From the NCBI GenBank assembly GCA_009777175.1, contig WRMI01000012.1, positions 1 through 58,524 of the forward strand: 58,524 bases of DNA, given 5' to 3'. This stretch comes from Marinilabiliaceae bacterium. Lineage in GTDB: Bacteria; Bacteroidota; Bacteroidia; Bacteroidales; Marinilabiliaceae. How positions within the stretch are numbered: position 1 is the stretch's first letter; the number at the start of each line of letters is the position of its first letter. A program made the position numbers and the translations under genes. Below the pieces are notes generated by a model. It did not search any database and was not told where the DNA came from. It saw nothing but the letters and a program-made list of their open reading frames with translations. Shown piece by piece: positions 19,208 through 28,327 of this stretch.

Positions 19208-19948
19208 TTATTTGTTTTTCTTGTTATTCTTTAGTTCTATTGCGTTAAATTCGGCTTTTCCTGTATTATTATCAACCATTGTTAGACTTGGTCGACCGAC
19301 AAATGCTCCCATTGTAATTCCGCAGCGCACATAATAAGTTTTTCCAAATTCAACATTAATAGGAATTTCCGTTTTCGATTCAGTTTTTGCCCACAAAGAA
19401 TTTAAACCTTCTTTATAAATTTTAATTGATTCACAAAAATTTTTAGAAACTCGGCAAATTATCGAATCGCCCAAATAGAGGTCATAACTTACCAACGCTC
19501 CTTGTCCGCCTGCTCTGTAAACATTAATTATTGCATAATCTGCGTCAAATAAAACATTATCAATGTCAACTATTTCGTCAACAGCTTTAAAATTTTCAAT
19601 GTCTGCAATTCTCAAAACATCTGCGATAATCCTGTGGCAAGAACTCAAAATATCTGGCGTATAATGTTCAGTAATTTTCAAAGCATTTCCGCCAACTTTT
19701 CGCGATGCTAACATTGCTTTTTCAATCACAACATCATAATTACAATTTGTAGAAAAACCAGAATCGCCTATTTTAATTGTCCCCAATTTTTCAGCGTTAG
19801 GAGGTATTTCCTCGCCAAGTTCAAAAATTCTTACTTCTTCCTTGTAGTCAAGTGGAGCATAAGTTTTCTGTATAGAAGAAGTCAGTTTTGCAGAACAAGA
19901 AGTCAAAATCAAAATACCTCCGATAATCAAATATAAATTAACCTTCAT
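19208..19948 (-). CDS. Putative lipoprotein with a DUF2846-like C-terminal region
   Basis: The 246-residue protein starts with a lipoprotein signal ending in LILTSC, so the mature protein should be lipid-anchored at the cysteine. Residues about 45-110 form one domain (ELGEEIPPNAEKLGTIKIGD... and KVGGNALKITEHY), resembling YbjQ-like folds. The second half (AIINVYRAGGQG to SLTMVDNN) resembles DUF2846 domains. Function is unknown. It is directly upstream of the barrel protein, and the region between the half-tRNA and here may be one acquired segment (inference). Confidence 0.7.
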   Translation of the reverse strand: MKVNLYLIIGGILILTSCSAKLTSSIQKTYAPLDYKEEVRIFELGEEIPPNAEKLGTIKIGDSGFSTNCNYDVVIEKAMLASRKVGGNALKITEHYTPDILSSCHRIIADVLRIADIENFKAVDEIVDIDNVLFDADYAIINVYRAGGQGALVSYDLYLGDSIICRVSKNFCESIKIYKEGLNSLWAKTESKTEIPINVEFGKTYYVRCGITMGAFVGRPSLTMVDNNTGKAEFNAIELKNNKKNK

Positions 19949-20138
19949 AAAATCATTTATTTTTATTGTTATTATTCGAATTCATCCAAAAATCTTTTAA
20001 AAACTATCTGCAAAAATACTAAATTATTTTCACACCACAAATAATTTCCAAAAAAAGCGAAAAAAAATCTGACATGCGAAAAATTAGTAGTGAGATATCA
20101 GTAGTGAGTAATGAGACTTGAGTAGTGAGTGAATGTTT
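19949..20138. other. Gene-free region with AGTAGTGAG-type short repeats
   Basis: No coding sequence is seen. From about 20089 the sequence breaks into short imperfect repeats (AGTAGTGAG, AGTGAGTAATGAG) whose reverse complement recurs near 37870. These lead into the long direct repeat at 20139. Confidence 0.6.
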
Positions 20139-20268
20139 GTAGGGGTGTCCTCTTGCGGTCGCCCACCTTGTAATAAATGAGCGAATGAGTGAATGAGTAA
20201 ATGTGCTAAGGAGTTATTAACCACTAATCACTAACCACTAACCACTATATTAGTAATTAGTGGCTAAT
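20139..20268 (+). repeat. Direct repeat left of Uma2 gene
   Basis: This repeat begins with a REP-like GTAGGGGTG...TTGCGGTCGCCCACC hairpin sequence, continues with GAGTGAAT octamers, and ends with heptamers of the form CACTAACCACTAATCACTA and TATTAGTAATTAGTGG. The same order recurs at 20986-21090 on the other side of the Uma2 gene, in the same orientation. Confidence 0.85.
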
Positions 20269-20303
20269 AAAAGTGAAATTCAGAATATATTAAAAATTTT
20301 TGT

Positions 20304-20311
20304 TATCTTTG
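20304..20311 (+). promoter_or_regulatory. Promoter -7 element for the Uma2 gene
   Basis: TATCTTTG matches TAnnTTTG, about 28 bases before the Uma2 start codon. Confidence 0.5.
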
Positions 20312-20339
20312 CGGCGTTAAATCTAAACAAAAATAAAAG

Positions 20340-20921
20340 ATGGAACTAACATTAGATTTGAATAAACGTTATAGTTACGCCGATTATCTTACGTGGTTTG
20401 ATGACGTGAGACGCGAACTAATAGATGGTTTTATAAAATTATTTCCTGCACCTCGTAGGGTACATGCAGAGATTAGTCATAATATTGTTTGGAATTTGGG
20501 GGCAGTTATAAAAAAGAATAAAGGAAATTGCAAAGTTTATGATGCTCCTTTTGATGTGCGCATTCCAAAGAATGGGGAGCACGAAAACAAAAAAATCTTC
20601 ACGGTTGTGCAACCAGATATTTGCGTTGTTTGCGATCCCTCAAAACTAGATGATGCAGGCTGTTGTGGTGCGCCCGATTTGATTGTAGAAATTTTGTCGC
20701 CCTCAACCGCAAAAAGAGATTTGTTCGATAAATATATTATTTATCAGGAATCTGGCGTTAAAGAATATTGGATTGTTCACGCAAAAGACAAAGCAATTAC
20801 TGTTTTTCTACTTCAAGCCGATGGCAAATATGACAACGGACAGGTCTACGAACCACCAGGAAAAGTGCCTGTTACCATTTTTGACGGATATTTAATAGAT
20901 TTAGAAGATATTTTTAGTTAG
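20340..20921 (+). CDS. Uma2 family (PD-(D/E)XK-type) putative endonuclease
   Basis: The 193-residue protein matches the Uma2 family: YSYADYLTWF...RELIDGFIK at the start, QPDICVVCD in the middle, and APDLIVEILSPSTAKRD with the acidic D...E pair of a PD-(D/E)XK-like core, then YQESGVKEYWIV. Family members are mobile and often multicopy, but their biological role is not established. The gene is isolated, has its own promoter, and is bracketed by direct repeats at 20139-20268 and 20986-21090, which suggests it can move or be lost as a unit. Confidence 0.88.
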   Translation: MELTLDLNKRYSYADYLTWFDDVRRELIDGFIKLFPAPRRVHAEISHNIVWNLGAVIKKNKGNCKVYDAPFDVRIPKNGEHENKKIFTVVQPDICVVCDPSKLDDAGCCGAPDLIVEILSPSTAKRDLFDKYIIYQESGVKEYWIVHAKDKAITVFLLQADGKYDNGQVYEPPGKVPVTIFDGYLIDLEDIFS

Positions 20922-20924
20922 AAT

Positions 20925-20985
20925 TGAGTAAATGAGTGAATGAGTAAATAAGTAAATGGGTGAATGAGTGAATGAGTGAATGAGT
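20925..20985 (+). repeat. Octamer tandem repeat (GAGTGAAT type)
   Basis: About seven imperfect eight-base units (GAGTAAAT, GAGTGAAT, AAGTAAAT, GGGTGAAT) start directly after the Uma2 stop codon and run into the right-hand direct repeat. Confidence 0.8.
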
Positions 20986-21090
20986 GTAGGGGCGTACCCT
21001 TGCGGTCGTCCACCTTGTAATAAATGAGTAAATGAGTTATTAACCACTAATCACTAACCACTAACCACTATATTAGTAATTAGTGACTAA
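20986..21090 (+). repeat. Direct repeat right of Uma2 gene
   Basis: Second copy of the 20139-20268 repeat, with the same REP-like start, octamers and heptamers but about 25 bases shorter in the octamer section. It ends about 11 bases before the pyrC start codon, so it also occupies the pyrC upstream region. Confidence 0.85.
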
Positions 21091-21101
21091 AAAATAAAAA
21101 A

Positions 21102-22466
21102 ATGAAAACCCTTATCAAAAATGCGACAGTTATCAATGAAGGAGAAACATTCAAAGGCTCTCTATTAATAAATGGAGAACATATTGAAAAAATATTTCGA
21201 AATGCTGATAATCAACATATTAATAATAAAACAGTTCCTTTGTTAAGTGCTGATAAAGAAATTGATGCCGAAAATCACTTTTTAATACCCGGAATAATAG
21301 ATTCTCACGTTCATTTCAGGCAACCGGGACTAACTCATAAAGGAGATATATTTTCAGAATCGCGAGCAGCAATTGCCGGAGGGATTACCTCTTTTATGGA
21401 TATGCCAAATACTATTCCACAAACAACTACGGTTTTAGAACTTGAGAAAAAATTTGAAATTGCCTCACAAAGTTCATTAGCTAATTATTCCTTCTTTATT
21501 GGTGCTACAAATAATAATTTTAAAGAATTATTGAAAATTAATCGTCGGAATGTATGCGGGGTAAAACTTTTTATGGGGGCATCAACAGGTAATATGCGGG
21601 TTGACAACAACGAAACATTAGAAAATATTTTCAAAGAAGTAAATTTGCCCATTTCGGCTCATTGTGAGGACGAATCGATTATCAATGCAAATTTTGAAAA
21701 ATATCGAAAAATATTTAGCGACAATATACCTTATAAGTATCATTCAGATATTCGCGACGAAGAGGCTTGTTATCGCTCAACCGCTAAGGCTGTTGAACTT
21801 GCCGAAAAATATAATTCAAAACTCAATATTCTTCATATTTCAACTGAACGTGAATTATCTTTATTAAACAACAACATACCTTTGGAAATGAAAAAAGTTA
21901 CAGGCGAGGTATGTGTTCACTACTTATGGTTTGACAACTCTTTCTTTGACAATTTAGAATGGCGTATAAAATGTAATCCATCAATAAAAACCTTTAAAGA
22001 TAGGGATGCACTTCGTAAAGCAATAATTGACAATAAGATAGACTTAATTTCAACTGACCACGCTCCACATACGATAGAAGAAAAACAACAGCCCTACATT
22101 CAATCCCCATCGGGACTTCCGCTGGTTCAACATTCGCTTCTTGCAATTTTCGAACTTACCGAACAAGAAATTTTTACAAAAGAAAAAGCAGTAGAAAAGA
22201 TGTGCCACGCACCCGCTAAATTATTCTCAATAAACAAAAGAGGATTTATTAGAGAAGGATATTATGCTGATATTGTTCTTATTAAAGCAGACTCGTGGAC
22301 TGCAAAAGATGAATCAAGCTTCTATAAATGTAAATGGACACCTTTTTCGGGAGTCACTTTTTTAAATATGATAACGCATACATTTGTTAATGGACATCTT
22401 GCTTACGAAAGTGGGAAGTTCAATGATTTTTTAGCAGGACAAAGGCTTAGCATGCATTATTCATAA
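21102..22466 (+). CDS. pyrC: Dihydroorotase
   Basis: The 454-residue amidohydrolase closes carbamoyl aspartate to dihydroorotate in pyrimidine synthesis. Metal- and substrate-binding motifs are intact: DSHVHFRQPG, DMPNT, GVKLFMGAS (containing the bridging lysine), HCED, LHIST and STDHAPHT. The last codons (MHYS-stop) lie inside the terminal inverted repeat of a palindromic element starting at 22453, so the element end seems to supply the current C-terminus. A 34-codon copy of the gene's end is found at 25364-25465, the result of a tandem duplication. Confidence 0.94.
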   Translation: MKTLIKNATVINEGETFKGSLLINGEHIEKIFRNADNQHINNKTVPLLSADKEIDAENHFLIPGIIDSHVHFRQPGLTHKGDIFSESRAAIAGGITSFMDMPNTIPQTTTVLELEKKFEIASQSSLANYSFFIGATNNNFKELLKINRRNVCGVKLFMGASTGNMRVDNNETLENIFKEVNLPISAHCEDESIINANFEKYRKIFSDNIPYKYHSDIRDEEACYRSTAKAVELAEKYNSKLNILHISTERELSLLNNNIPLEMKKVTGEVCVHYLWFDNSFFDNLEWRIKCNPSIKTFKDRDALRKAIIDNKIDLISTDHAPHTIEEKQQPYIQSPSGLPLVQHSLLAIFELTEQEIFTKEKAVEKMCHAPAKLFSINKRGFIREGYYADIVLIKADSWTAKDESSFYKCKWTPFSGVTFLNMITHTFVNGHLAYESGKFNDFLAGQRLSMHYS

Positions 22467-22743
22467 AGGAAATATGTCGTTTTGTTTTACGACATCTGTA
22501 TGGGCAACCCTTGCGGTTGCCCTGAATGATATGGAGATAGTCATTGTAGGGGCAACCCTTGCGGTTGCCTAAATACATAAAATACAACGAAGTGGATTGC
22601 GTAGAATAAAACTGGCGAGGGCAAGCCTCGCCCCTACAATTCTATACGGGATGGTAATTGTGCGACCGCAAGTGTCGCCCACACAACGATACTCGCATGC
22701 AGCGAGACTATGAATAGCTTTTATGAATAATGAAGGTTAGATT
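22453..22743. mobile_element. MITE-like palindromic element, copy 1
   Basis: The element is bounded by TGCATTATTCATAAA on the left and its inverted partner TTTATGAATAATG on the right. Inside are several small hairpins of the REP kind: GGGCAACCCTTGCGGTTGCCC, GGGGCAACCCTTGCGGTTGCC and GGCGAGGGCAAGCCTCGCCCC. It encodes nothing. It overlaps the last codons of pyrC. A second copy lies at 25452-25685. Confidence 0.75.
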
Positions 22744-22760
22744 TGAGGTTTGATGAAATT

Positions 22761-22792
22761 AAAAAAAAGCCCCGATAAATATATCGGGGCTT
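22761..22792 (-). terminator. Rho-independent terminator of the first Omp28-like gene
   Basis: An 11-base perfect stem (AAGCCCCGATA / TATCGGGGCTT) with a 4-base loop is followed on the minus strand by eight U residues. It lies about 50 bases after the stop codon of the gene at 22842-25226. Confidence 0.9.
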
Positions 22793-22841
22793 CATTCAGC
22801 AATAAAAAATTTAAACTTAAAACCACTTTAAAAAAAATGAT

Positions 22842-25226
22842 TTATTCTTTTACAAACCGTAAAACTGATTCTGTTTCGTTGTTAATTATCTTAATCAGAT
22901 AAACTCCTTGAATTAAATCAGAAACATCAAATTCGGTTGTTTGTTGATTGACTTCTAAGGATTTCAATAATATTCCACTTAATGTGAATATCTCAATTTT
23001 TGCTTTGTTTGCCGTTTTTTGAACAATACGTAATTTATCGCCAACAGGATTTGGATAAATATTAACATCTGAAATTTGCTGACGATTAATACTAACATCT
23101 TCCTCAAATTCAACAGATAAAGTAACAAATTCCGCAAGTGATTCTACAATAAATTGGGTTGTAATATTGTCTTCGACAGCTTCGCCATTGTAAATCCACA
23201 TTTTAACTTTATATCCTTCATCTGGTATTGCGGTGAACATAATTTCTGATTCAGTTTCAATAAAATCACCTGATTCAATAGGTTCGCCATCAACAGTTGC
23301 TATAAGATTACCAAATTCGCTATCTGTACTGAAAGTTACCTGATAATGTGATAAATTATACTCAACTGTAACATTTGCGGCGTTATTCAGTGAATTAATT
23401 GCAAAAGTATTAGATGTATTTCCTCCAATTAATGTTCCGTTGTTTCGCCATTCTTTAACATCGATGCAATATTCGCACGGTGTTGCAGTGAAAACAACTC
23501 TTTTGCCTTTAGGTACATAAACGTCAGATCCGATTTCTTCAGTTTCGGGGGCAACACCAACAACTGCAGTAACTGTTCCCATACCATTAACGGCACCGAA
23601 TTGCACATTAAAATGTGTAGCCTGAAATTCTACGGTAACATTAACCTCATCACTAAGTGCGTCAATAGTATATGTATCTGTTCCTGTTGCAACTATTGCT
23701 CCGTTTAAGCGCCATGCTCTAACTTCGAAATATTCATTGGGAGTTGCAGTGAAAATAACTTCTGATCCTCTATGTACGTAAGAACTTGGTTCTACTTCTT
23801 CATCTTCTACAAGTGCGGTTATTGTACCAAATTCTTGATAGTTGTGGGTACCATAATTTACCATAAAATGTGAGTTCCAATATTCTACCGAAACATTAAT
23901 ATTACGATCTACTGTTGTAATATATTCATTATCTGAAAAATCGGGAACAATGACTTCTCCATTTTTCCATTCTTTTACAACAAACCACTCATCGGGAGTT
24001 GCTGTAAAAGTAATTTCGGTGCCGGGTACCAATATATCACCTTGTTCCACTGTTACTCCATTTACTGCTGCTGTAATTGTGCCTCCTTCGCTTGTTGTTT
24101 CATAAGTAACGCAATAAGGTGGTGGATAACATGATTGAAGCACCTCTCTTGTTGAAATATTTTGTACCCACGCAACAATAGTTAGGTTATCAAAATCTTC
24201 CACAGAGTGTTCTATGGCGTGGTTAATTGGATCACCTGCATTATTGGGCTTACGATAGTTTCCTTGAAATGTCCACTGTTGGTTAAATATCTGTGGTTGA
24301 TTTGCGTTTAATTCTCCAACTACAATACCACTCGCATCAGGCATATATTTTTTCATCACTTGATAAAAAATTGTCTCACCGTTAACTGTTACGTTATTAT
24401 ATGTTTCTCTTTCAACAATTGCGACATAAAGCCTCAAATTGGAATTTGACATATCAATGGTTGGCGTAACTGTAACTGTTGCATCAACGGTTTGTCCCAC
24501 AACTGTATAATCTATTTCTATTTCCATAAATGCGGGATTCTGTAGTGCATTATTCAAAGTTTGTGCGGAAATGCTTGATTTCGAACCATTTAGATATATA
24601 TCAGGCACCGCATTTACTGCATAAAAAGTTCTCCTTACATTGCCTTCGAGTGTGTAATAAGGGTCGCCAGTTCCGGGCCAACTCATCTGATTTTTTATTA
24701 AAGAATAACGCCCTTTATATACGTCAAGGAGAGCTTTTAAAGCTTCATTGCTTGGTTTACACGGAGGGCAACTAGAAGAAGTAAAAACTTCAATCAAATT
24801 AGTTCGTAGTACTGCTGTTTCATCTCTATAAATAAGAAGTGGAAACGTAGCACTGTTTCTCGTGTTTTCGACAAAATTATTGCCGGGGAGTGAAACCCAA
24901 ATTTTAATCTGATGTTCGCCTATATCTGAGGGAACAATAGTTTTAGCATGAACAAACTGAATTTCGTTGTCGGGAGCAATGTTTACTCCTGAAACAGCGT
25001 GTTCAAATACACTACCGTTATCAATTTGGTAGTTTACAATAAATGATGTAATCGGTTCAGTTCCTACGTTTTTAACCGTCCCTGAAACAAACACTTCATC
25101 TGTACTTCCTGAAATATATTCAGGCATATTAACTGACGACAACTCTATGTCGTACTTAACGTCCCCTTTTGCATAAGCAAAAATGGAGATTAAAAGAAAA
25201 CTGAAAATAAAAAATTTACTTTTCAT
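22842..25226 (-). CDS. Omp28-like secreted protein with thioredoxin-fold domain and T9SS sorting signal (copy 1)
   Basis: The 794-residue protein has a signal peptide (to about 20), an N-terminal beta-domain (about 23-135), a thioredoxin-like Omp28 domain with FTSSSCPPC (cysteines at 153 and 156), then four or five repeats of about 75 residues of the InlB B-repeat kind (VTFTATPDEWFVVKEWKNG pattern). It ends in a type A C-terminal sorting domain (VNIYPNPVGDKLRI ... GVYLIKI). It should be exported and then passed to the cell surface by type IX secretion. The gene has its own promoter and terminator. Its twin lies at 25792-28206; the ends are nearly identical and the thioredoxin domains differ. 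Confidence 0.9.
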   Translation of the reverse strand: MKSKFFIFSFLLISIFAYAKGDVKYDIELSSVNMPEYISGSTDEVFVSGTVKNVGTEPITSFIVNYQIDNGSVFEHAVSGVNIAPDNEIQFVHAKTIVPSDIGEHQIKIWVSLPGNNFVENTRNSATFPLLIYRDETAVLRTNLIEVFTSSSCPPCKPSNEALKALLDVYKGRYSLIKNQMSWPGTGDPYYTLEGNVRRTFYAVNAVPDIYLNGSKSSISAQTLNNALQNPAFMEIEIDYTVVGQTVDATVTVTPTIDMSNSNLRLYVAIVERETYNNVTVNGETIFYQVMKKYMPDASGIVVGELNANQPQIFNQQWTFQGNYRKPNNAGDPINHAIEHSVEDFDNLTIVAWVQNISTREVLQSCYPPPYCVTYETTSEGGTITAAVNGVTVEQGDILVPGTEITFTATPDEWFVVKEWKNGEVIVPDFSDNEYITTVDRNINVSVEYWNSHFMVNYGTHNYQEFGTITALVEDEEVEPSSYVHRGSEVIFTATPNEYFEVRAWRLNGAIVATGTDTYTIDALSDEVNVTVEFQATHFNVQFGAVNGMGTVTAVVGVAPETEEIGSDVYVPKGKRVVFTATPCEYCIDVKEWRNNGTLIGGNTSNTFAINSLNNAANVTVEYNLSHYQVTFSTDSEFGNLIATVDGEPIESGDFIETESEIMFTAIPDEGYKVKMWIYNGEAVEDNITTQFIVESLAEFVTLSVEFEEDVSINRQQISDVNIYPNPVGDKLRIVQKTANKAKIEIFTLSGILLKSLEVNQQTTEFDVSDLIQGVYLIKIINNETESVLRFVKE

Positions 25227-25272
25227 ACTGTGGATTTTAAAAATTGGTAAATGATTAAAATTAATTAAAGTG

Positions 25273-25280
25273 CAAAGATA
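25273..25280 (-). promoter_or_regulatory. Promoter -7 element, first Omp28-like gene
   Basis: Minus-strand TATCTTTG, about 47 bases before the start codon. The same sequence and distance occur before the second copy. Confidence 0.55.
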
Positions 25281-25363
25281 AATAAAAAAAATTAATCGAA
25301 TACTTTTTTATTAAAAAAAGTTAAAAATTTTTTTATTTTTTGATATTTGTTTTATTTATGCAA

Positions 25364-25465
25364 AATGTGATAACGTATACATTTGTAAAAGGGCATCTTG
25401 CTTACAAAAATGGAAAGTTCAATGATATTTTAGCAGGACCAAGGCTTAGCATGCATTATTCATAA
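25364..25465 (+). pseudogene. Duplicated 3' end of pyrC (34 codons)
   Basis: This fragment reads NVITYTFVKGHLAYK and so on to MHYS-stop, in register with the last codons of pyrC (22365-22466) at an offset of 2999 bases. The reading frame has survived although about a quarter of the residues changed. There is no start codon and no upstream pyrC sequence; it is the left boundary of the tandem duplication. Confidence 0.93.
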
Positions 25466-25685
25466 AGGAAATATGTCGTTTTGTTTTACGACATCTGTAT
25501 GGACAACCCTTGCGGTTGCCTAAATACATAAAATACAACGAAGAGGATTGCGTAGAATAAAACTGGCGAGGGCAAGCCTTGCCCCTACAATTCTATACGG
25601 GATGGTAATTGTGGGACCGCAAGGGTCGCCCACACAACGATACTCGCATGTAGCGAGACTATGAATAGCTTTTATGAATAATGCA
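25452..25685. mobile_element. MITE-like palindromic element, copy 2
   Basis: Copy of the 22453-22743 element, bounded by TGCATTATTCATAAA and a perfect inverted partner ending ATGAATAATGCA. It is about 57 bases shorter because one GGGCAACC...GGTTGCC hairpin pair is missing. It was carried along in the 3 kb duplication. Confidence 0.78.
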
Positions 25686-25707
25686 GGTTAGATTTGATGT
25701 TCGATTA

Positions 25708-25742
25708 AATAAAAAAAATCCCCGATAAATTTATCAGGGATT
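25708..25742 (-). terminator. Decayed terminator of the second Omp28-like gene
   Basis: The stem AATCCCCGATAAA / TTTATCAGGGATT has one internal C-A mismatch, followed on the minus strand by eight U residues. It is the duplicate of the perfect hairpin at 22761-22792 and is probably weaker. Confidence 0.75.
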
Positions 25743-25791
25743 CATTCATCAATAAAAAATTTCACTTAAAACCACTTTAAAAAAAAATGAT

Positions 25792-28206
25792 TTATTCTTT
25801 TACAAACCGTAAAACTGATTCTGTTTCGCCGTTAATTATCTTAATCAGATAAACTCCTTGAATTAAATCAGAAACATCAAGTTCGGTTGTTTGTTGATTG
25901 ACTTCTAAGGATTTCAATAATATTCCACTTAATGTGAATATCTCAATTTTTGCTTTGTTTGCTGTTTTTTGAACGATACGTAATTTATCGCCAACAGGGT
26001 TTGGATAAATATTAACATCTGAAATTTGCTGACGATTAATACTAACATCTTCCTCAAATTCAACAGACAAAGTAACAAATTCCGCAAGTGATTCTACAAT
26101 AAATTGGGTTGTTTTATTACCTTCGACAGCTTCGCCATTATAAATCCACTCTTTAACTCTATATCCTTCATCGGGCATTGCTGTGAACATAACTTCTGAT
26201 TCAGTTTCAATAAAATCACCTGATTCAATAGGTTCGCCATCAACAGTTGCAATAAGATTACCAAATTCGCCATCTGTACTGAAAGTTACTTGATAATGCG
26301 ATAAATTGTACTCAACTGTAACATTGGCAGTGTTAGAAAGTGAGTTTATAGTATATGTATCAGTTGTATTTTCTGAAATTAATGTTCCGTTGTTTCGCCA
26401 TTCTTTAACATCGATGCAATATTCGCCCGGTGTTGCTGTAAAAACAACTTTTTTGCCTTTAGGTACATAAACGTTAGATCCGATTTCCTCAGTTTCGGGG
26501 TCATCATCTACAACGGCAGTAACGGTTCCCATACCATTTACAGCACCGAATTGCACATTAAAATGTGTAGCCTGAAATTCAATAGTTACATTAACATCAC
26601 CGCTAAGTACAGGAATAGTGTACGTATCTATACCGGTCGCAACTATTGATCCATTTACTCGCCATGCTCTTACTTCGTAATATTCATTGGGAGTCGCAGT
26701 GAAAATAACTTCCGATCCATTGGGGATTGGCATATCGGGTTCAATTTCAATATCATCTACGGTTGCCGATATAGTTCCAAACTCTTGATTATTATGAGTA
26801 CCAAAATTTACATTATAATGAGAGGCAATAAATTCAACGGTAATTTCATCACAGGCTTGCGTAATTGTATGGATAAACTCATTAGTATTATTACTACCCG
26901 GAACGACTGTTTTGTTAAGTTTCCATTCTTTTACCATATACCATTCATCAGGAACTGCAGTGAAAGTAACTGTTGTATTTTCTTCAACAAATTCCCCGCT
27001 TGTTAATGAAGTGCCTTCATCTGTGGTTGCCAAAAGTTCTCCGTTACCGCCAAGCAATTCAAAAGATACACAATGTTTTAAAATATGGTAAAAGGCTTGG
27101 TATACTTGTTTGGTTGAAGTATTTTCTACCCACGCAACAACTGTAAGGTTTTTAAAATTTTCGACAGAATGCTCTATATTGTGGTTAATTGGATTACTTG
27201 CACTACTAGGTAGTCTGTATTCTCCTTTAAATTCCCATTCTTGTTCAAACGATACAGGCACATCTGCTGTTAAATCTCCCAATGTAATACCGCTTGCATC
27301 AGGCATAAATTTTTTCATAACTTGAAAAAACTCTTCTTCTCCATTGGTTTTTTTGTTTTTAACTGTTCTTCTTTCGGTAATAGCCATATAAAGCCTTAGA
27401 TTGGCATTAGTAAAATCTATTGTAGGAGTAATTGTAGCAGTTGCATTAACGGTTTTTCCTGTTACGCTATACTCCACATCTATCTCCATAAATGCGGGAA
27501 CATTTTGAGCATTAATCAAATGAGAATTTTGAATATTAGATGCTGGATTAGTGTTGAAAAAATTACCATCAATGTGTAAATGCGGAACGCCTGTAATTGC
27601 ATAAAGATTCCTTCTCACGTTCCCTTCGGCTGTATAGTACGGGTCGCCGACTCCGGGCCAACTCATCTGATACTTTATTAATGCATAAACTCCTGTGTTT
27701 TGATTTAAAACATTCTTCAAATTTGTTCCTCCTTGAAGACAAGGTGGACAAGTAGAAGCGGTAAATACTTCTATAAGTGGATAACGCAGTCTTTCAGTGT
27801 CATCTCTATAAATAAGAAACGGCAACGTTCCGCTGTTTCTCGTGTTTTCGACAAAATTATTGCCGGGGAGTGAAACCCAAATTTTAATCTGATGTTCTCC
27901 TATTTCAGAGGGAACAATAGTTTTAGCGTGAACAAACTGCATTTCGTTGTCGGGAGCAATGTTTACTCCTGAAACAGCGTGTTCAAATACACTACCGTTA
28001 TCAATTTGGTAGTTTACAATAAATGATGTAATCGGTTCAGTTCCTACGTTTTTAACAGTCCCTGAAACAAACACTTCATGGCTACTTCCTGAAATATATT
28101 CAGGCATATTAACTGACGACAACTCTATGTCGTACTTAACGTCTCCTTTTGCGTAAGCAAAAATAGAGACTACAAGAAAACTGATAATAAAAAATTTACT
28201 TTTCAT
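25792..28206 (-). CDS. Omp28-like secreted protein with thioredoxin-fold domain and T9SS sorting signal (copy 2)
   Basis: An 804-residue twin of the gene at 22842-25226. It has the same signal peptide, beta-domain, Omp28 thioredoxin-like domain (FTASTCPPC), B-repeat series and type A sorting domain. Residues 1-125 and about 460-804 are almost identical to copy 1, while about 130-450 differ strongly, including the loop after the CPPC motif. This looks like duplication followed by divergence or replacement of the central domain, with the ends kept alike by recombination (inference). Promoter and terminator are duplicated too. Confidence 0.9.
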   Translation of the reverse strand: MKSKFFIISFLVVSIFAYAKGDVKYDIELSSVNMPEYISGSSHEVFVSGTVKNVGTEPITSFIVNYQIDNGSVFEHAVSGVNIAPDNEMQFVHAKTIVPSEIGEHQIKIWVSLPGNNFVENTRNSGTLPFLIYRDDTERLRYPLIEVFTASTCPPCLQGGTNLKNVLNQNTGVYALIKYQMSWPGVGDPYYTAEGNVRRNLYAITGVPHLHIDGNFFNTNPASNIQNSHLINAQNVPAFMEIDVEYSVTGKTVNATATITPTIDFTNANLRLYMAITERRTVKNKKTNGEEEFFQVMKKFMPDASGITLGDLTADVPVSFEQEWEFKGEYRLPSSASNPINHNIEHSVENFKNLTVVAWVENTSTKQVYQAFYHILKHCVSFELLGGNGELLATTDEGTSLTSGEFVEENTTVTFTAVPDEWYMVKEWKLNKTVVPGSNNTNEFIHTITQACDEITVEFIASHYNVNFGTHNNQEFGTISATVDDIEIEPDMPIPNGSEVIFTATPNEYYEVRAWRVNGSIVATGIDTYTIPVLSGDVNVTIEFQATHFNVQFGAVNGMGTVTAVVDDDPETEEIGSNVYVPKGKKVVFTATPGEYCIDVKEWRNNGTLISENTTDTYTINSLSNTANVTVEYNLSHYQVTFSTDGEFGNLIATVDGEPIESGDFIETESEVMFTAMPDEGYRVKEWIYNGEAVEGNKTTQFIVESLAEFVTLSVEFEEDVSINRQQISDVNIYPNPVGDKLRIVQKTANKAKIEIFTLSGILLKSLEVNQQTTELDVSDLIQGVYLIKIINGETESVLRFVKE

Positions 28207-28252
28207 ACTGTAGATTTTAAAAATAGGTAAATGATTAAAATAAATTAAAGTG

Positions 28253-28260
28253 CAAAGATA
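28253..28260 (-). promoter_or_regulatory. Promoter -7 element, second Omp28-like gene
   Basis: Minus-strand TATCTTTG at the same distance from the start as in copy 1. Confidence 0.55.
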
Positions 28261-28327
28261 AATATAAAAAATTAATCGAATACTTTTTTATTAAAAAAAA
28301 GTTAAAAAAATTTTATTTTTTCTAACC

